DNA from: Actinomycetota bacterium
Lineage (GTDB): Bacteria; Actinomycetota; Thermoleophilia; Solirubrobacterales; Solirubrobacteraceae
Length of the DNA stretch: 64,000 nucleotides
Direction of reading: 5' to 3'
Assembly: GCA_009699865.1 (NCBI GenBank)
Contig: WLNJ01000007.1
Span: 1 to 64,000 of the forward strand
The position numbers were made by a program, and so were the translations under genes. Shown here in pieces: positions 1 through 8,115 of this stretch; positions within the stretch are counted from its first letter, which is position 1; the number at the start of each line of letters is the position of its first letter. Below the pieces are notes generated by a model that did no database searches, had not been told where the DNA came from, and saw only the letters and a program-made list of their open reading frames with translations.

Positions 1-551
1 GCAACGGCCAGTAGACGCGGACGCCAGTCGTCCCCTGAGGCAACCCTTGCGTGCGCTCTTACAACGAGGAGGGTGACTCCGTCCTCCAGCCGCAGGCCCA
101 TCTCGGAGGCTCGTGCGTTGCCGTCCTCTGCGCTGATGATCGAATCTGAAAGCGCGTCCTCCAAAAACGACCCGAGGGCCTCCTCGCTGGCCCGCTCCGG
201 GGCCCTGACCCGTTCCACTTCGCTGGCGACAACAGCCGCCACAAGTCGCCGCAACGACACATCAGCATCCTGCCCGCGCTGGCGCAGACGCAGGCTCCCA
301 ACCTCAGCGTCACCCACGCGTAGGTCAATCGCCTCTACACCCTCGCTGTCGCGTAGAAGTGCTCGCTCATCAGCCGTTGAACGTGCTGCAACAGCGAGCA
401 CAGTGCCTCCCCTGTCGATTAGGACGAGGCTTGCGTCAAGAACCCGAGCGGCTGCACGAACGATCTCGGGGAGGCCAGCGCCATCCTCCACTGCTGTGGT
501 GAGCAAATCGAGGGCGGCAAGCCCCGAAGTCTGTTCGATGCCGGGGGGCAT
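1..551 (-). CDS. PucR/CdaR-like transcriptional regulator, N-terminal part (truncated by window edge)
   Basis: An open frame runs on the minus strand from an ATG at 551 to the window edge with no stop, giving about 183 residues. It starts MPPGIEQTSGLAALDLL and has a GAF-like N-terminal region (about residues 15-110). A segment follows with the pattern FLEDALSD...ASEMGLRLEDGVTLLVV, typical of the middle domain of PucR-family regulators. The C-terminal PucR helix-turn-helix would lie outside the window, so the DNA-binding part is not seen. Family assignment rests on this middle pattern only. The gene is downstream of the ispE block in the same direction, separated by 30 bp from the small membrane protein gene. 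Confidence 0.62.
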   Translation of the reverse strand, partial: MPPGIEQTSGLAALDLLTTAVEDGAGLPEIVRAAARVLDASLVLIDRGGTVLAVAARSTADERALLRDSEGVEAIDLRVGDAEVGSLRLRQRGQDADVSLRRLVAAVVASEVERVRAPERASEEALGSFLEDALSDSIISAEDGNARASEMGLRLEDGVTLLVVRAHARVASGDDWRPRLLAV

Positions 552-581
552 GTGAGTAAGGCTACCGCGACAGGCGTGAGG

Positions 582-803
582 TCAGGCGATCTGGGGCCAA
601 GCCCAGATGATTCCAATGCCCAAAGCAACCCCAATCCCAGCGAAGATCCCGAACGCGTAGAGGCTCAGAATCCCAGCAGCAAGCCTGTCCGATGTCGTCT
701 TCCTTGCCCTGATGGCAGGAACGGCGACATAGCGCAGGAACACGGTGATCGAACCGACCAGCGCGAGAGCGACAACAGCTTGGGTGATCAGAAGATTGCT
801 CAT
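582..803 (-). CDS. Small two-helix membrane protein
   Basis: A 73-residue protein with two strongly hydrophobic segments (about residues 5-25 and 43-70) joined by a basic loop (RARKTTSDR), which predicts an inner-membrane hairpin. Its ATG overlaps the ispE stop by 4 bp (ATGA), so it is probably translationally coupled to ispE. The function is not recognised. Reality is supported by the coupling and the hydrophobic composition. A completely different frame of the opposite strand is also open here, but looks like a shadow. Confidence 0.6.
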   Translation of the reverse strand: MSNLLITQAVVALALVGSITVFLRYVAVPAIRARKTTSDRLAAGILSLYAFGIFAGIGVALGIGIIWAWPQIA

Positions 804-1714
804 TGGAGTTCCTCAATCGTGCCAGATCCCGGCGACGCAGTCGCCCACACAGCCGCTGGAACGCGGCCTGTAAGACCCTCGGCTGCGCGTTTGGCCCGCT
901 CTGGGCCGTCAGTCCCCGCGAAGAGTCCCACCACGGTTGGACCCGAGCCAGTGACGAATGCCTGATCCGCTCCGGCCGCCCGCGCCTCAGTTATTCCTGC
1001 CGACACGGCTGGCTCCAAGTCCGCTGCGGCCGGGCCAAGGTCGTTAAGTCCAAGCAGGCCAGCAGGAAGCTCCCAACCTGGGGCTGATGCCTCTGCCCTG
1101 ATGGCCTCGGTGATTGCGGCGAGGTCTTGGGAGCTACGCCGCAGACCCAGCTCCCCAGCCCGAGCAAAAACCACTGGCGTTGAAAGACCAACCGATGCGG
1201 GAAGGATTAGGAGTCCAACGGCTGCTGGCAGGGGGAGCGCGGTGACACGGTCGCCAATCCCCTCAACCAGTGTTGGACCGCCGTGGAGGAGCGGGGCCAC
1301 ATCGGCTCCGAGGGCAGGCGCTAAGTCGCTCAGCAGTGGGTCGTCAGGACGGCCGGCCCAAGCAGCGACCAACCTCAGGGCTGCCGCAGCGTCAGCTGAC
1401 CCACCACCCATGCCGGCCGCAACTGGCACGCGTTTTTCAATCGTCACCCTGACCGGCTTGCCTTCCCACCCGCTCGCCTCGCGCCAGCGCGCAAGCGCTG
1501 CGGAGACAAGGTTGTCGCCCTCCACTCCTGGACAGATCACCTCATCGCCCTCAGCGTTTGACGGTTCAATTACCAACCGGTCCGCAAGGTCAAGTGGCAG
1601 TACAACGCTGACCACGTCGTGGTAGCCGTCTTCCCTCAGCGGCCCGAGTGCGAGGCAGAGGTTGATTTTCCCCTGCGCGTTAAGCCCCAATGGCTGTCCG
1701 TTGGCCTCAGGCAT
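800..1714 (-). CDS. ispE: 4-diphosphocytidyl-2-C-methyl-D-erythritol kinase
   Basis: This GHMP-family kinase phosphorylates CDP-ME in the non-mevalonate (MEP) isoprenoid pathway, in the cytoplasm. The frame is open further upstream, but the ATG at 1714 is chosen because it gives the usual length (304 aa) and the expected N-terminus, with AQGKINLCL at residues 13-21. The glycine-rich ATP loop PVAAGMGGGSADAA lies at residues 97-110. The start overlaps the end of rsmA by 8 bp. The rsmA-ispE order is conserved in many actinomycetes. Confidence 0.95.
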   Translation of the reverse strand: MPEANGQPLGLNAQGKINLCLALGPLREDGYHDVVSVVLPLDLADRLVIEPSNAEGDEVICPGVEGDNLVSAALARWREASGWEGKPVRVTIEKRVPVAAGMGGGSADAAAALRLVAAWAGRPDDPLLSDLAPALGADVAPLLHGGPTLVEGIGDRVTALPLPAAVGLLILPASVGLSTPVVFARAGELGLRRSSQDLAAITEAIRAEASAPGWELPAGLLGLNDLGPAAADLEPAVSAGITEARAAGADQAFVTGSGPTVVGLFAGTDGPERAKRAAEGLTGRVPAAVWATASPGSGTIEELQ

Positions 1715-2552
1715 CAAGTCCCATTCTCTCGGCAAGTTCAACGAACTGCTGGGGTCCGAGGGTCTCCGCTCTGGCATCAGCAGGAAGGCCCATCTCCTCA
1801 AGGGCAGCCCGGGTGCGATCGCGGATTCCCTCTGCCGCGCCCGGAGCAAGTGAGAGCGACCTGGCCAAAGCCTTGCGGCGATGCGCGAAGCCCTCGCGGA
1901 TCAACGCTCGGACCGCTGGCCCAGTTGCGGGTCGGACTCGGTCAAGACGGACGATCACCGAGTCAACGTTTGGAATTGGTCGAAAGACCGTCCGTGAAAC
2001 CGGTCGGACAACCTTGACCTTGCAAGCGAGTTGGGCGAGCGCAGATGGGGCACCGTAAGTCTTTGACCCCGGGCCAGCAGCGAGGCGATCGCCCACTTCC
2101 TTCTGGACCATCCCCACCCAGATCTGACACTTGGGGAGCGCGGGGATCGAATCGAGAATCAACGGCGCGGCAATGCCATACGGAAGGTTGGCAACCAGTT
2201 TGGTTGGCTCCGGGTCAAGGCTCCCAAGGTCCATGTGCATCGCATCGGCGAAGTGGAGCGTCACATTGTCAAATGGTTCAACAGCCTCGGTTAGGGCGCC
2301 CTCCAGCCCAGGGTCAATCTCAACCACATGCAGGTGGGCGGCTTTCGCGGCGAGGTGCTCGCTCAGAATCCCAAGTCCGCCGCCAACCTCAAGCACTGTG
2401 TCCGCAGGCCCCACATCAGCCTCTATGGCGACAACCTCGAGCATGTTCGCGTCGATTAGGAAGTTCTGCCCAAGGTCGCGCTTCGGCTTTATGCCGCCCT
2501 CACGCATGCGCTCCAGCGATGCTGCGACTCGTCTCTCGCCAGCGGAGCTCAC
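1707..2552 (-). CDS. rsmA: 16S rRNA (adenine1518/1519-N6)-dimethyltransferase
   Basis: RsmA (KsgA) dimethylates two adjacent adenines near the 3' end of 16S rRNA during 30S assembly, using S-adenosylmethionine. Recognition rests on the LGQNFLID signature near the N-terminus, the SAM loop LEVGGGLGILSEHL and the catalytic NLPYGIAAPL motif. Two GTG codons (2555 and 2552) could start it. GTG at 2552 overlaps the tatD stop as GTGA, which fits the coupling seen elsewhere in this operon, so it is preferred. Length is about 281 aa, normal for the family. Confidence 0.95.
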   Translation of the reverse strand: MSSAGERRVAASLERMREGGIKPKRDLGQNFLIDANMLEVVAIEADVGPADTVLEVGGGLGILSEHLAAKAAHLHVVEIDPGLEGALTEAVEPFDNVTLHFADAMHMDLGSLDPEPTKLVANLPYGIAAPLILDSIPALPKCQIWVGMVQKEVGDRLAAGPGSKTYGAPSALAQLACKVKVVRPVSRTVFRPIPNVDSVIVRLDRVRPATGPAVRALIREGFAHRRKALARSLSLAPGAAEGIRDRTRAALEEMGLPADARAETLGPQQFVELAERMGLDA

Positions 2553-3292
2553 CACGCAAAAACCTCGGCGGCCGCCTTGGCTACCCCGTCGGAAAACTCG
2601 TCCATGCCGACACGACGCTCAGCCGCGATCACCGCAGCCGTATGCATCACGTTGGCCGGCTTGTTGCGCTCCTTGCGGACGACCTGAGGCGAAAGGTACG
2701 GGGCATCGGTCTCGACCAGCAGCCTGTCTGCTGGAACTGCGATCGCCGCAGTTCGTAAATCCTCGGCTGACGGGTAGGTGGCATTGCCAGCGAAGCTGAT
2801 CCACCAGCCTCGCGCAACGCATTCGCTGATCCGGTCGGGCATGGAGAAGCAGTGGAGGATCACCCTCAGGCCCTCCCCGCACTCGTCAAGGATGGAGATC
2901 GTCTGTTCATCCGCGGCGCGCGTGTGGATGATCAGCGCCTTGTCTAACTCGCGGGCAAGGTCGCAGTGGGCACGGAAGGCGTCTTGCTGGTCGGCTAGCG
3001 GGGCTCCTTCCCGGTAGAGGTCTACTCCTGTCTCGCCGACTGCCACGCAGCGCGGGTGTGCCGCGAGCTCACGCAGCGCGCCAAGGTCCTTGAAGCCAGT
3101 GGCAGAATTGGGGTGCAGTCCAACAGCCGCGTAGACCTCAGGATGAGCTTGGGCGGCTTCCAGAGCGAGGCGGCTTGAGGCCTCCTCAGTCCCGACAGTG
3201 ACCATCCGTTCAACTCCAGCGGCGACCGCCTCCGCGACGACCTCAGCAGTGTCGCCTTCGCAGAGATGGATGTGCGTGTGGGAGTCGATCAA
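2549..3292 (-). CDS. tatD: TatD-family metal-dependent deoxyribonuclease
   Basis: A TIM-barrel amidohydrolase-fold nuclease of the TatD/YcfH family. The N-terminal metal motif DSHTHIHL and later GLHPNS, GETGVDLYRE, HTRAADE and VETDAPYLSP segments match the family. The start is a TTG at 3292 overlapping the metG stop (TTGA), giving MIDSHTHIH as in most homologues. A longer in-frame start at 3352 would sit inside metG and adds unconserved sequence. Length is 247 aa. It is part of the metG-tatD-rsmA-ispE operon. Confidence 0.9.
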   Translation of the reverse strand: MIDSHTHIHLCEGDTAEVVAEAVAAGVERMVTVGTEEASSRLALEAAQAHPEVYAAVGLHPNSATGFKDLGALRELAAHPRCVAVGETGVDLYREGAPLADQQDAFRAHCDLARELDKALIIHTRAADEQTISILDECGEGLRVILHCFSMPDRISECVARGWWISFAGNATYPSAEDLRTAAIAVPADRLLVETDAPYLSPQVVRKERNKPANVMHTAAVIAAERRVGMDEFSDGVAKAAAEVFAW

Positions 3293-4788
3293 GGCTTGGG
3301 GAAGAGTGGTGCCAGCGGCCCAACTTTGGAGCCGGTGCCAACTGGGCGCCATGTCGCTGCTCTCCAGCTCAGGTCGTCTTCGCCTAGGGCAGCGATCAGT
3401 GTTCCCGTTGAGACCGGGATGAATGCGTGAAGCGCAACGGTCACGACACGGACGCCTTCGATCAGCGTGGCCAAAACTTGGTCAAGCCGTTGGGATTCAG
3501 CCTCGTCCTTGGCGAGTACCCATGGGGCGGTCTCCTCCACGTATCGGTTGAGGCGCCTGATCCGTTTCCAGATGGCCTCCAATGCGTTTGTTGGCTCAAC
3601 CGCATCAAGAAATGCGGCCACCTCTGCGGCAACGCCTGATAGCTCTGCCTCGATCACCGGATCGTGTGCGACGGCCGGCGTGTTGCCATCCCGCCAGCGC
3701 TCAACCATGGCAACCGTCCTGCTGGCGAGGTTGCCGAAGTCATTGGCCAACTCAGTTGAGTAGCGCGTCTCGAAGCCTTCAGTGCTGACCGTTCCGTCCG
3801 CTCCAAACTGGACTTCGCGCATCAGATAGAAGCGGAGTGCATCGGCCCCAAAGCGGTCCATCACTTCGAATGGGTCGAGCACATTGCCGAGTGATTTGGA
3901 CATCTTCTCGCCGTCCATCAACAGGTACCCGTGCACAATCAGCGACCTAGGGACATCCAAGCCGGCGGCCATCAGGATGGCTGGCCAGTAGACCGCGTGG
4001 AACTTGAGGATGTCTTTTCCGATCAGCTGAACGGCCGCCGGCCAGTATTGGGACGTGAGGTCCTCTCCCTCACGGGCGAACCTGAGTGCTGTCACATAGT
4101 TGAGGAGGGCGTCAAACCAAACGTAGAAAACTTGGGACTCATCCCACGGGACGGGAACTCCCCAAGTCAGACCGGAGCGCGAGCAGGAGATGTCGCGAAG
4201 GCCCGAACGGATAAACGAGAGTGCTTCATTGCGGCGCTCGGGCGGACGGACAAAGTCGGGCTGCTCATCAAAGAGGCGCTCAAGGTCTTCTTGGAACGCT
4301 GAGAGGCGGAAGAACCAGTTCTCTTCCTTCTCGACGGTCAGCTCTATTCCGTGCACCGGACATGTGTCGCCCGGCCCAACCTCCTGAGCAGTCTTGAAGT
4401 CTGCGCAGCGTGGGCAGTAGAGCCCTTCGTATTCACCCTTGTAGATATGGCCGGCCTCGTGGATGCGGACCATCAGCTCGCGTACAGCTTCGGTGTGGCG
4501 CGGATCTGAGGTCCTGATGAAGAAGTCGTTGGTCGCTTCGATCCTGGGCATCAGGGCTTCAAAGCGAGCCGCGTTGCGGTCGGCAAGCTCCTTGGGGCTG
4601 ACCCCCTCGGCCTCAGCAGCAAGCGCGACTGGCTCGCCGTGTTCATCAGTTCCGGTCAGGAAGAAGACATCCTCACCGCGCTGGCGCATGTGCCGAGCGA
4701 GGACGTCGGCAGCGATCGTCGTGTACGCGTGACCCAGGTGTGGCTGGGCGTTGACGTAGTAAATCGGCGTGGTTACGTAGTAGCTCAC
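3289..4788 (-). CDS. metG: Methionyl-tRNA synthetase
   Basis: A class I aminoacyl-tRNA synthetase charging tRNA-Met. The HIGH motif is HLGH (residues 17-20) and the KMSKS loop is at residues 295-299. A zinc knuckle is formed by CPRC (125-128) and CPVH (143-146). The anticodon-binding domain is present, and the protein ends at 499 aa without the C-terminal tRNA-binding appendix found in longer forms. The stop overlaps tatD; rsmI lies 11 bp upstream. Confidence 0.97.
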   Translation of the reverse strand: MSYYVTTPIYYVNAQPHLGHAYTTIAADVLARHMRQRGEDVFFLTGTDEHGEPVALAAEAEGVSPKELADRNAARFEALMPRIEATNDFFIRTSDPRHTEAVRELMVRIHEAGHIYKGEYEGLYCPRCADFKTAQEVGPGDTCPVHGIELTVEKEENWFFRLSAFQEDLERLFDEQPDFVRPPERRNEALSFIRSGLRDISCSRSGLTWGVPVPWDESQVFYVWFDALLNYVTALRFAREGEDLTSQYWPAAVQLIGKDILKFHAVYWPAILMAAGLDVPRSLIVHGYLLMDGEKMSKSLGNVLDPFEVMDRFGADALRFYLMREVQFGADGTVSTEGFETRYSTELANDFGNLASRTVAMVERWRDGNTPAVAHDPVIEAELSGVAAEVAAFLDAVEPTNALEAIWKRIRRLNRYVEETAPWVLAKDEAESQRLDQVLATLIEGVRVVTVALHAFIPVSTGTLIAALGEDDLSWRAATWRPVGTGSKVGPLAPLFPKP

Positions 4789-4799
4789 AGAAGCGAAGG

Positions 4800-5636
4800 C
4801 TAGTCGCCCCCGGGCGCGTCGCCGGCCTCGGGGTAGAGATCATTGGCGCGCAGGCCCGTCAGTCGGGCTATTACTTTGGCGGCAGCGCGCGGCTTGGCGC
4901 CAGCAGCAACTAGGTCGTCGACGGCAGCAGAGGCGGTCGCCTGATCACCCGTCTGCTGGTTTGGTGGTCCAACAACAAGGGTGATCTCGCCCTTCACTTC
5001 AGTGCGGCTGGAGAGGATCTCTGCGACCTCAGCTGCGGTGCCACGGATTGCCTCCTCGTGGATCTTTGTCAGCTCGCGACACACGGCCACTGGTCGGTCA
5101 GGGTCCATGTCAGCTAGGAGCGACACGGTCGCCGTGACCCGCTTGGGGGACTCGAATGCCACAAGCGTGTCGGCTGACTCAGTGAACACTCTGGTCAGGT
5201 CTCCTTGGCGCTTGGGCAAGAATCCAACGAACCGGAAGCTGTCCGCTGGCAGACCTGAGAGGACAAGGGCTGTGGTCACGGCCGTCGGACCCGGGAGTAC
5301 CTCAACGCGCAAGCCCTCCTCAATGCATGTGCGAACGAGTAGATACCCGGGGTCGGAGACAATCGGCGTCCCTGCGTCTGAAACAAGAGCAACCGTTCCC
5401 CCTGCGCGAATCTTCTCAACCAAGGAAGGCAGTGCGGACCGTTCGTTGCGGTCATGCAACGGAACTGGCCTCGCATCGATCCCCTCGTTTTCAAGCAGGA
5501 TCCGTGTGCGGCGAGTGTCCTCACTGGCAATTACATCCGCTGAGCGCAGTGCCTCAGTAACCCTCCGAGTTGTGTCCCCCAGGTTCCCAATCGGCGTTGG
5601 GCAGACCACAAGCCGTCCCCCCGGCGTAGCGCTCAT
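4800..5636 (-). CDS. rsmI: 16S rRNA (cytidine1402-2'-O)-methyltransferase
   Basis: RsmI methylates the 2'-OH of C1402 in the 30S decoding centre. The tetrapyrrole-methylase fold is evident from the N-terminal VVCPTPIGNLGD, then ASEDTRRTRILL, the SAM loop VSDAGTPIVSDPGYLLV and LPGPTAVTTAL. The 278-residue length is normal. The start codon overlaps the stop of the ROK kinase gene by 4 bp, and metG follows after 11 bp, so it belongs to the same operon. Confidence 0.96.
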   Translation of the reverse strand: MSATPGGRLVVCPTPIGNLGDTTRRVTEALRSADVIASEDTRRTRILLENEGIDARPVPLHDRNERSALPSLVEKIRAGGTVALVSDAGTPIVSDPGYLLVRTCIEEGLRVEVLPGPTAVTTALVLSGLPADSFRFVGFLPKRQGDLTRVFTESADTLVAFESPKRVTATVSLLADMDPDRPVAVCRELTKIHEEAIRGTAAEVAEILSSRTEVKGEITLVVGPPNQQTGDQATASAAVDDLVAAGAKPRAAAKVIARLTGLRANDLYPEAGDAPGGD

Positions 5637-6610
5637 CCGTTCCCGTCTCGGGCGGCACGGTCACGAGCGAGTAGCGATGCGCCAATCAACCCAGCGTCCG
5701 CCCCGAACTTCGCGGGGATGATCTCCATCTCAAGCGCGGCGGGCGGCATCGCTCTCTCCCTCAACACAGAACGGGCTGGCTCGAGGAGGAGGTCCCCCGC
5801 TGCCGCAAGCCCTCCACCGACCACGACCAACTCGGGGTCGAGCAAATTTGCGATTGCGACCAGCCCCGTCCCAAGCCACTGCCCGACTATCCCAAGTGCT
5901 TCAAGTGCGGCTAGGTCACCGTCATGCGCGAGCTCGACGACACGCGCACCGCGCAGTGGGCCGTTGGCGGCAGCTTTGGCGAGTTCGCTCTGGGGCCGGG
6001 CGATTGCGACCCTTTCAGCCTCGCGCTCAAGCGCCGGGCCACTCACGCGGGTCTCAAGGCAGCCTCGCCCAGGGCAGCCAAGTCCGCACTCCAAGCCACC
6101 CGGTTCTACGGGCAGGTGTCCAAGTTCGCCAGCCGCGCCGTGAGATCCGCGCCTCACCTCGCCATCCATGACAAGCCCCGCTCCAATCCCAGTTCCCAAA
6201 GTCATCACCACCGCATTGCCAACTCCAACTGCTGCACCAGCCCTGTGTTCGGCAATTGCCGCACAGGTGGCGTCGTTGTCGGCGACAACTGGGAGGCCCA
6301 GCCGTTCAGCTAACAAGTCCTCTATTGCGAGGTCCATCAACGGCAAGTGGGTTGACCGGACAACGCGGCCTGTGGAGTGATCAAAGGTCGCTGGGACCCC
6401 GATTCCCACTGCGACCGGCTCGTCCGCCACACCGCGCCTAGCTTCCTCAACGGTGGCGACAATCACGTCAATCAAGTCTGGGCGCGACAGCCCGGCCACC
6501 TCATGGCGGACTCTTGACCGAATTCCAAGGTCGGCGTCCAGCACTCCGGCGAGCACCTTCGTCCCCCCAAGATCGACCCCAATTGTGCACTCGGCAGCCA
6601 CCTTGTTCAC
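5633..6610 (-). CDS. ROK-family sugar kinase (probable glucokinase)
   Basis: An ASKHA-fold cytoplasmic kinase. The N-terminal phosphate loop IGVDLGGTKVLAGV, a VVADNDATCAA segment, the sugar/ATP loop TLGTGIGAGLV and the ROK zinc motif CGLGCPGRGCLE are all present. Glucose is the usual substrate of this subclass in actinomycetes, but substrate cannot be read from sequence. The GTG at 6610 (about 325 aa) is preferred over an ATG at 6637, because the latter would overlap the divergent LCP gene. GTG at 6601 is also possible. Confidence 0.88.
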   Translation of the reverse strand: MNKVAAECTIGVDLGGTKVLAGVLDADLGIRSRVRHEVAGLSRPDLIDVIVATVEEARRGVADEPVAVGIGVPATFDHSTGRVVRSTHLPLMDLAIEDLLAERLGLPVVADNDATCAAIAEHRAGAAVGVGNAVVMTLGTGIGAGLVMDGEVRRGSHGAAGELGHLPVEPGGLECGLGCPGRGCLETRVSGPALEREAERVAIARPQSELAKAAANGPLRGARVVELAHDGDLAALEALGIVGQWLGTGLVAIANLLDPELVVVGGGLAAAGDLLLEPARSVLRERAMPPAALEMEIIPAKFGADAGLIGASLLARDRAARDGNG

Positions 6611-6617
6611 TATAGGT

Positions 6618-7697
6618 GTGGCAGTGGCCGATGACACGCCCGATTACACCGTGTACCGAGCCAGGCCCCGCGGCCTGCGCGAACGCCTCCGTGGCGAGGC
6701 AGCCCCTGTGGGGAATCGCGACCCGAAGCGCCAACGAGGCAGCCGTGGCCGCAAGACCCCCTGGAGTCCAATTCGGGTACTCAAGTTCGCACTCATGGGA
6801 GCCGTTGGATGGGTTCTCCTTTCCGCGGTCCTCTTCCTGATCAGCGCCCACTCACAGGAGGGCAAGGGGATTTCTCAGGAGGCCAAGGCGGCGCTGGCCA
6901 AGGGAGGTTTTCCGCCGCTGACCCCCACCACAATTCTGGTGCTCGGTTCTGACAAGCGGCCGAAGGGAAGTAAGGAGCCAGGTGCGAGGGCCTCTGGTCA
7001 ACGGTCAGACACGATCATGCTGCTGCGCGTTGGTGGTGGCGCCTCATCCAAACTTTCAATCCCTCGCGACACGGTCGTTCCAATTCCCGGACATGGGGTT
7101 GACAAGATCAACTCGGCTTACGCATATGGCGGGGCAGCCCTTTCGATCAAGACCGTCTCCAACTGGACGGGGATCAGCATTGACCATCTGATTGAGGTCA
7201 ACCTTGAGAACTTCCCCAAGTTCATCGATGCTCTGGGCGGAATCACGGTCAAAACTCCGTGCGTTATTTCCGACATCAATGGGGGCACGCGCAACGGCGG
7301 TGTGTCGATCCGACTCCACAAGGGCGAAAACGACCTCAACGGCAAACAGTCACTTGCTTACGCCCGAACGCGTCACAACCGGTGCGATCCGTCCTACAGC
7401 GACATTGACCGAGTGCGGGCGCAGCAGCAGATAATCGGGGGCATGCGCACAAGCCTCCTGTCGCTCGGCGGGTTCATCCGCCTGCCTTGGGCCGCATGGG
7501 CGGCTCCACAAGCCATCAACACTGATGTTGGAGCCCTGGAGCTATCCGGAATCATTGCCTCAATCGTCGTCTCAGGCTCTCCGCCTCCAAAGGTCCTCAA
7601 GCCCACGGGCGCAGTGACACTCTCCAACGGTGGTGCTGGATTGGTCGTCAGCGACAGCGCCAAACAGCGTGCCGTTGATCAGTTCCTCAACGGCTGA
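6618..7697 (+). CDS. LytR-CpsA-Psr (LCP) family cell-wall ligase
   Basis: LCP proteins attach teichoic-acid-like or arabinogalactan polymers to peptidoglycan outside the membrane. A short basic cytoplasmic N-terminus is followed by one transmembrane helix (ALMGAVGWVLLSAVLFLI). The LCP domain then follows: ILVLGSDKRP, RSDTIMLLRV, LSIPRDTVVPIPG, KINSAYAYGG and the late YARTRHN segment with pyrophosphate-binding arginines. GTG at 6618 or 6624 is chosen because upstream starts would run deep into the ROK gene. The protein is about 359 aa. Confidence 0.9.
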   Translation: MAVADDTPDYTVYRARPRGLRERLRGEAAPVGNRDPKRQRGSRGRKTPWSPIRVLKFALMGAVGWVLLSAVLFLISAHSQEGKGISQEAKAALAKGGFPPLTPTTILVLGSDKRPKGSKEPGARASGQRSDTIMLLRVGGGASSKLSIPRDTVVPIPGHGVDKINSAYAYGGAALSIKTVSNWTGISIDHLIEVNLENFPKFIDALGGITVKTPCVISDINGGTRNGGVSIRLHKGENDLNGKQSLAYARTRHNRCDPSYSDIDRVRAQQQIIGGMRTSLLSLGGFIRLPWAAWAAPQAINTDVGALELSGIIASIVVSGSPPPKVLKPTGAVTLSNGGAGLVVSDSAKQRAVDQFLNG

Positions 7698-7703
7698 TCA
7701 GGG

Positions 7704-8045
7704 TCAGTCAGACTTTTTGGCGGGACCGGAGTCGCTGCCTTTGGACTCTGACTTCTTTGGGGAAGCCTTTTCCGAGCTTGAGCTTGAATCGCTCGACTTA
7801 GAAGTCGTGGAACCAGAATCAGTCGATGTGGCGCTCGAATCCTTCTTGGCCTTCTCGCGAGCGCGGCTCTTAGTTCCATAGTCCGTGTTGTAGAAGCCCT
7901 TCCCCTTGAAGTGCACCGCGGGGGCGAAGAGAATCCGTTGCGCTGGTGCGCCACATTCTTGGCACTCAGTCAGTGGATCTTCAGCCATCCGCTGAATGAC
8001 CTCAAACTGATGGCCCTTCTCACACTTGTATTCATAGACGGGCAT
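7704..8045 (-). CDS. FmdB-family zinc-ribbon protein
   Basis: A protein of 113 residues. The N-terminal half is the FmdB/CxxC_CXXC_SSSS regulatory-type zinc ribbon: MPVYEYKCEKGHQFE, then the second knuckle CQECGAPAQRIL, then FKGKGFYNTDYG. The C-terminal half is low-complexity Ser/Lys/Asp (polyserine stretches), as is common in actinomycete members. The start at 8045 rather than 8075 gives the conserved MPxYEYxC beginning. It converges with the LCP gene with a 6-bp gap. Its function in the family is unknown. Confidence 0.88.
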   Translation of the reverse strand: MPVYEYKCEKGHQFEVIQRMAEDPLTECQECGAPAQRILFAPAVHFKGKGFYNTDYGTKSRAREKAKKDSSATSTDSGSTTSKSSDSSSSSEKASPKKSESKGSDSGPAKKSD

Positions 8046-8115
8046 TGGTCCGCGAGTATAGGCGGGCCCGGGCAATCACATGGACTCAGCGACTATGTTC
8101 CCAAAGGCTTCCACG

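Noticed and set aside
73-555. Long plus-strand frame opposite the truncated PucR-like gene
   Set aside because: The minus-strand frame has sensible domain patterns and codon use; the plus frame is Ser/Arg/Thr/Ala-rich in the way typical of antisense frames in high-GC DNA.
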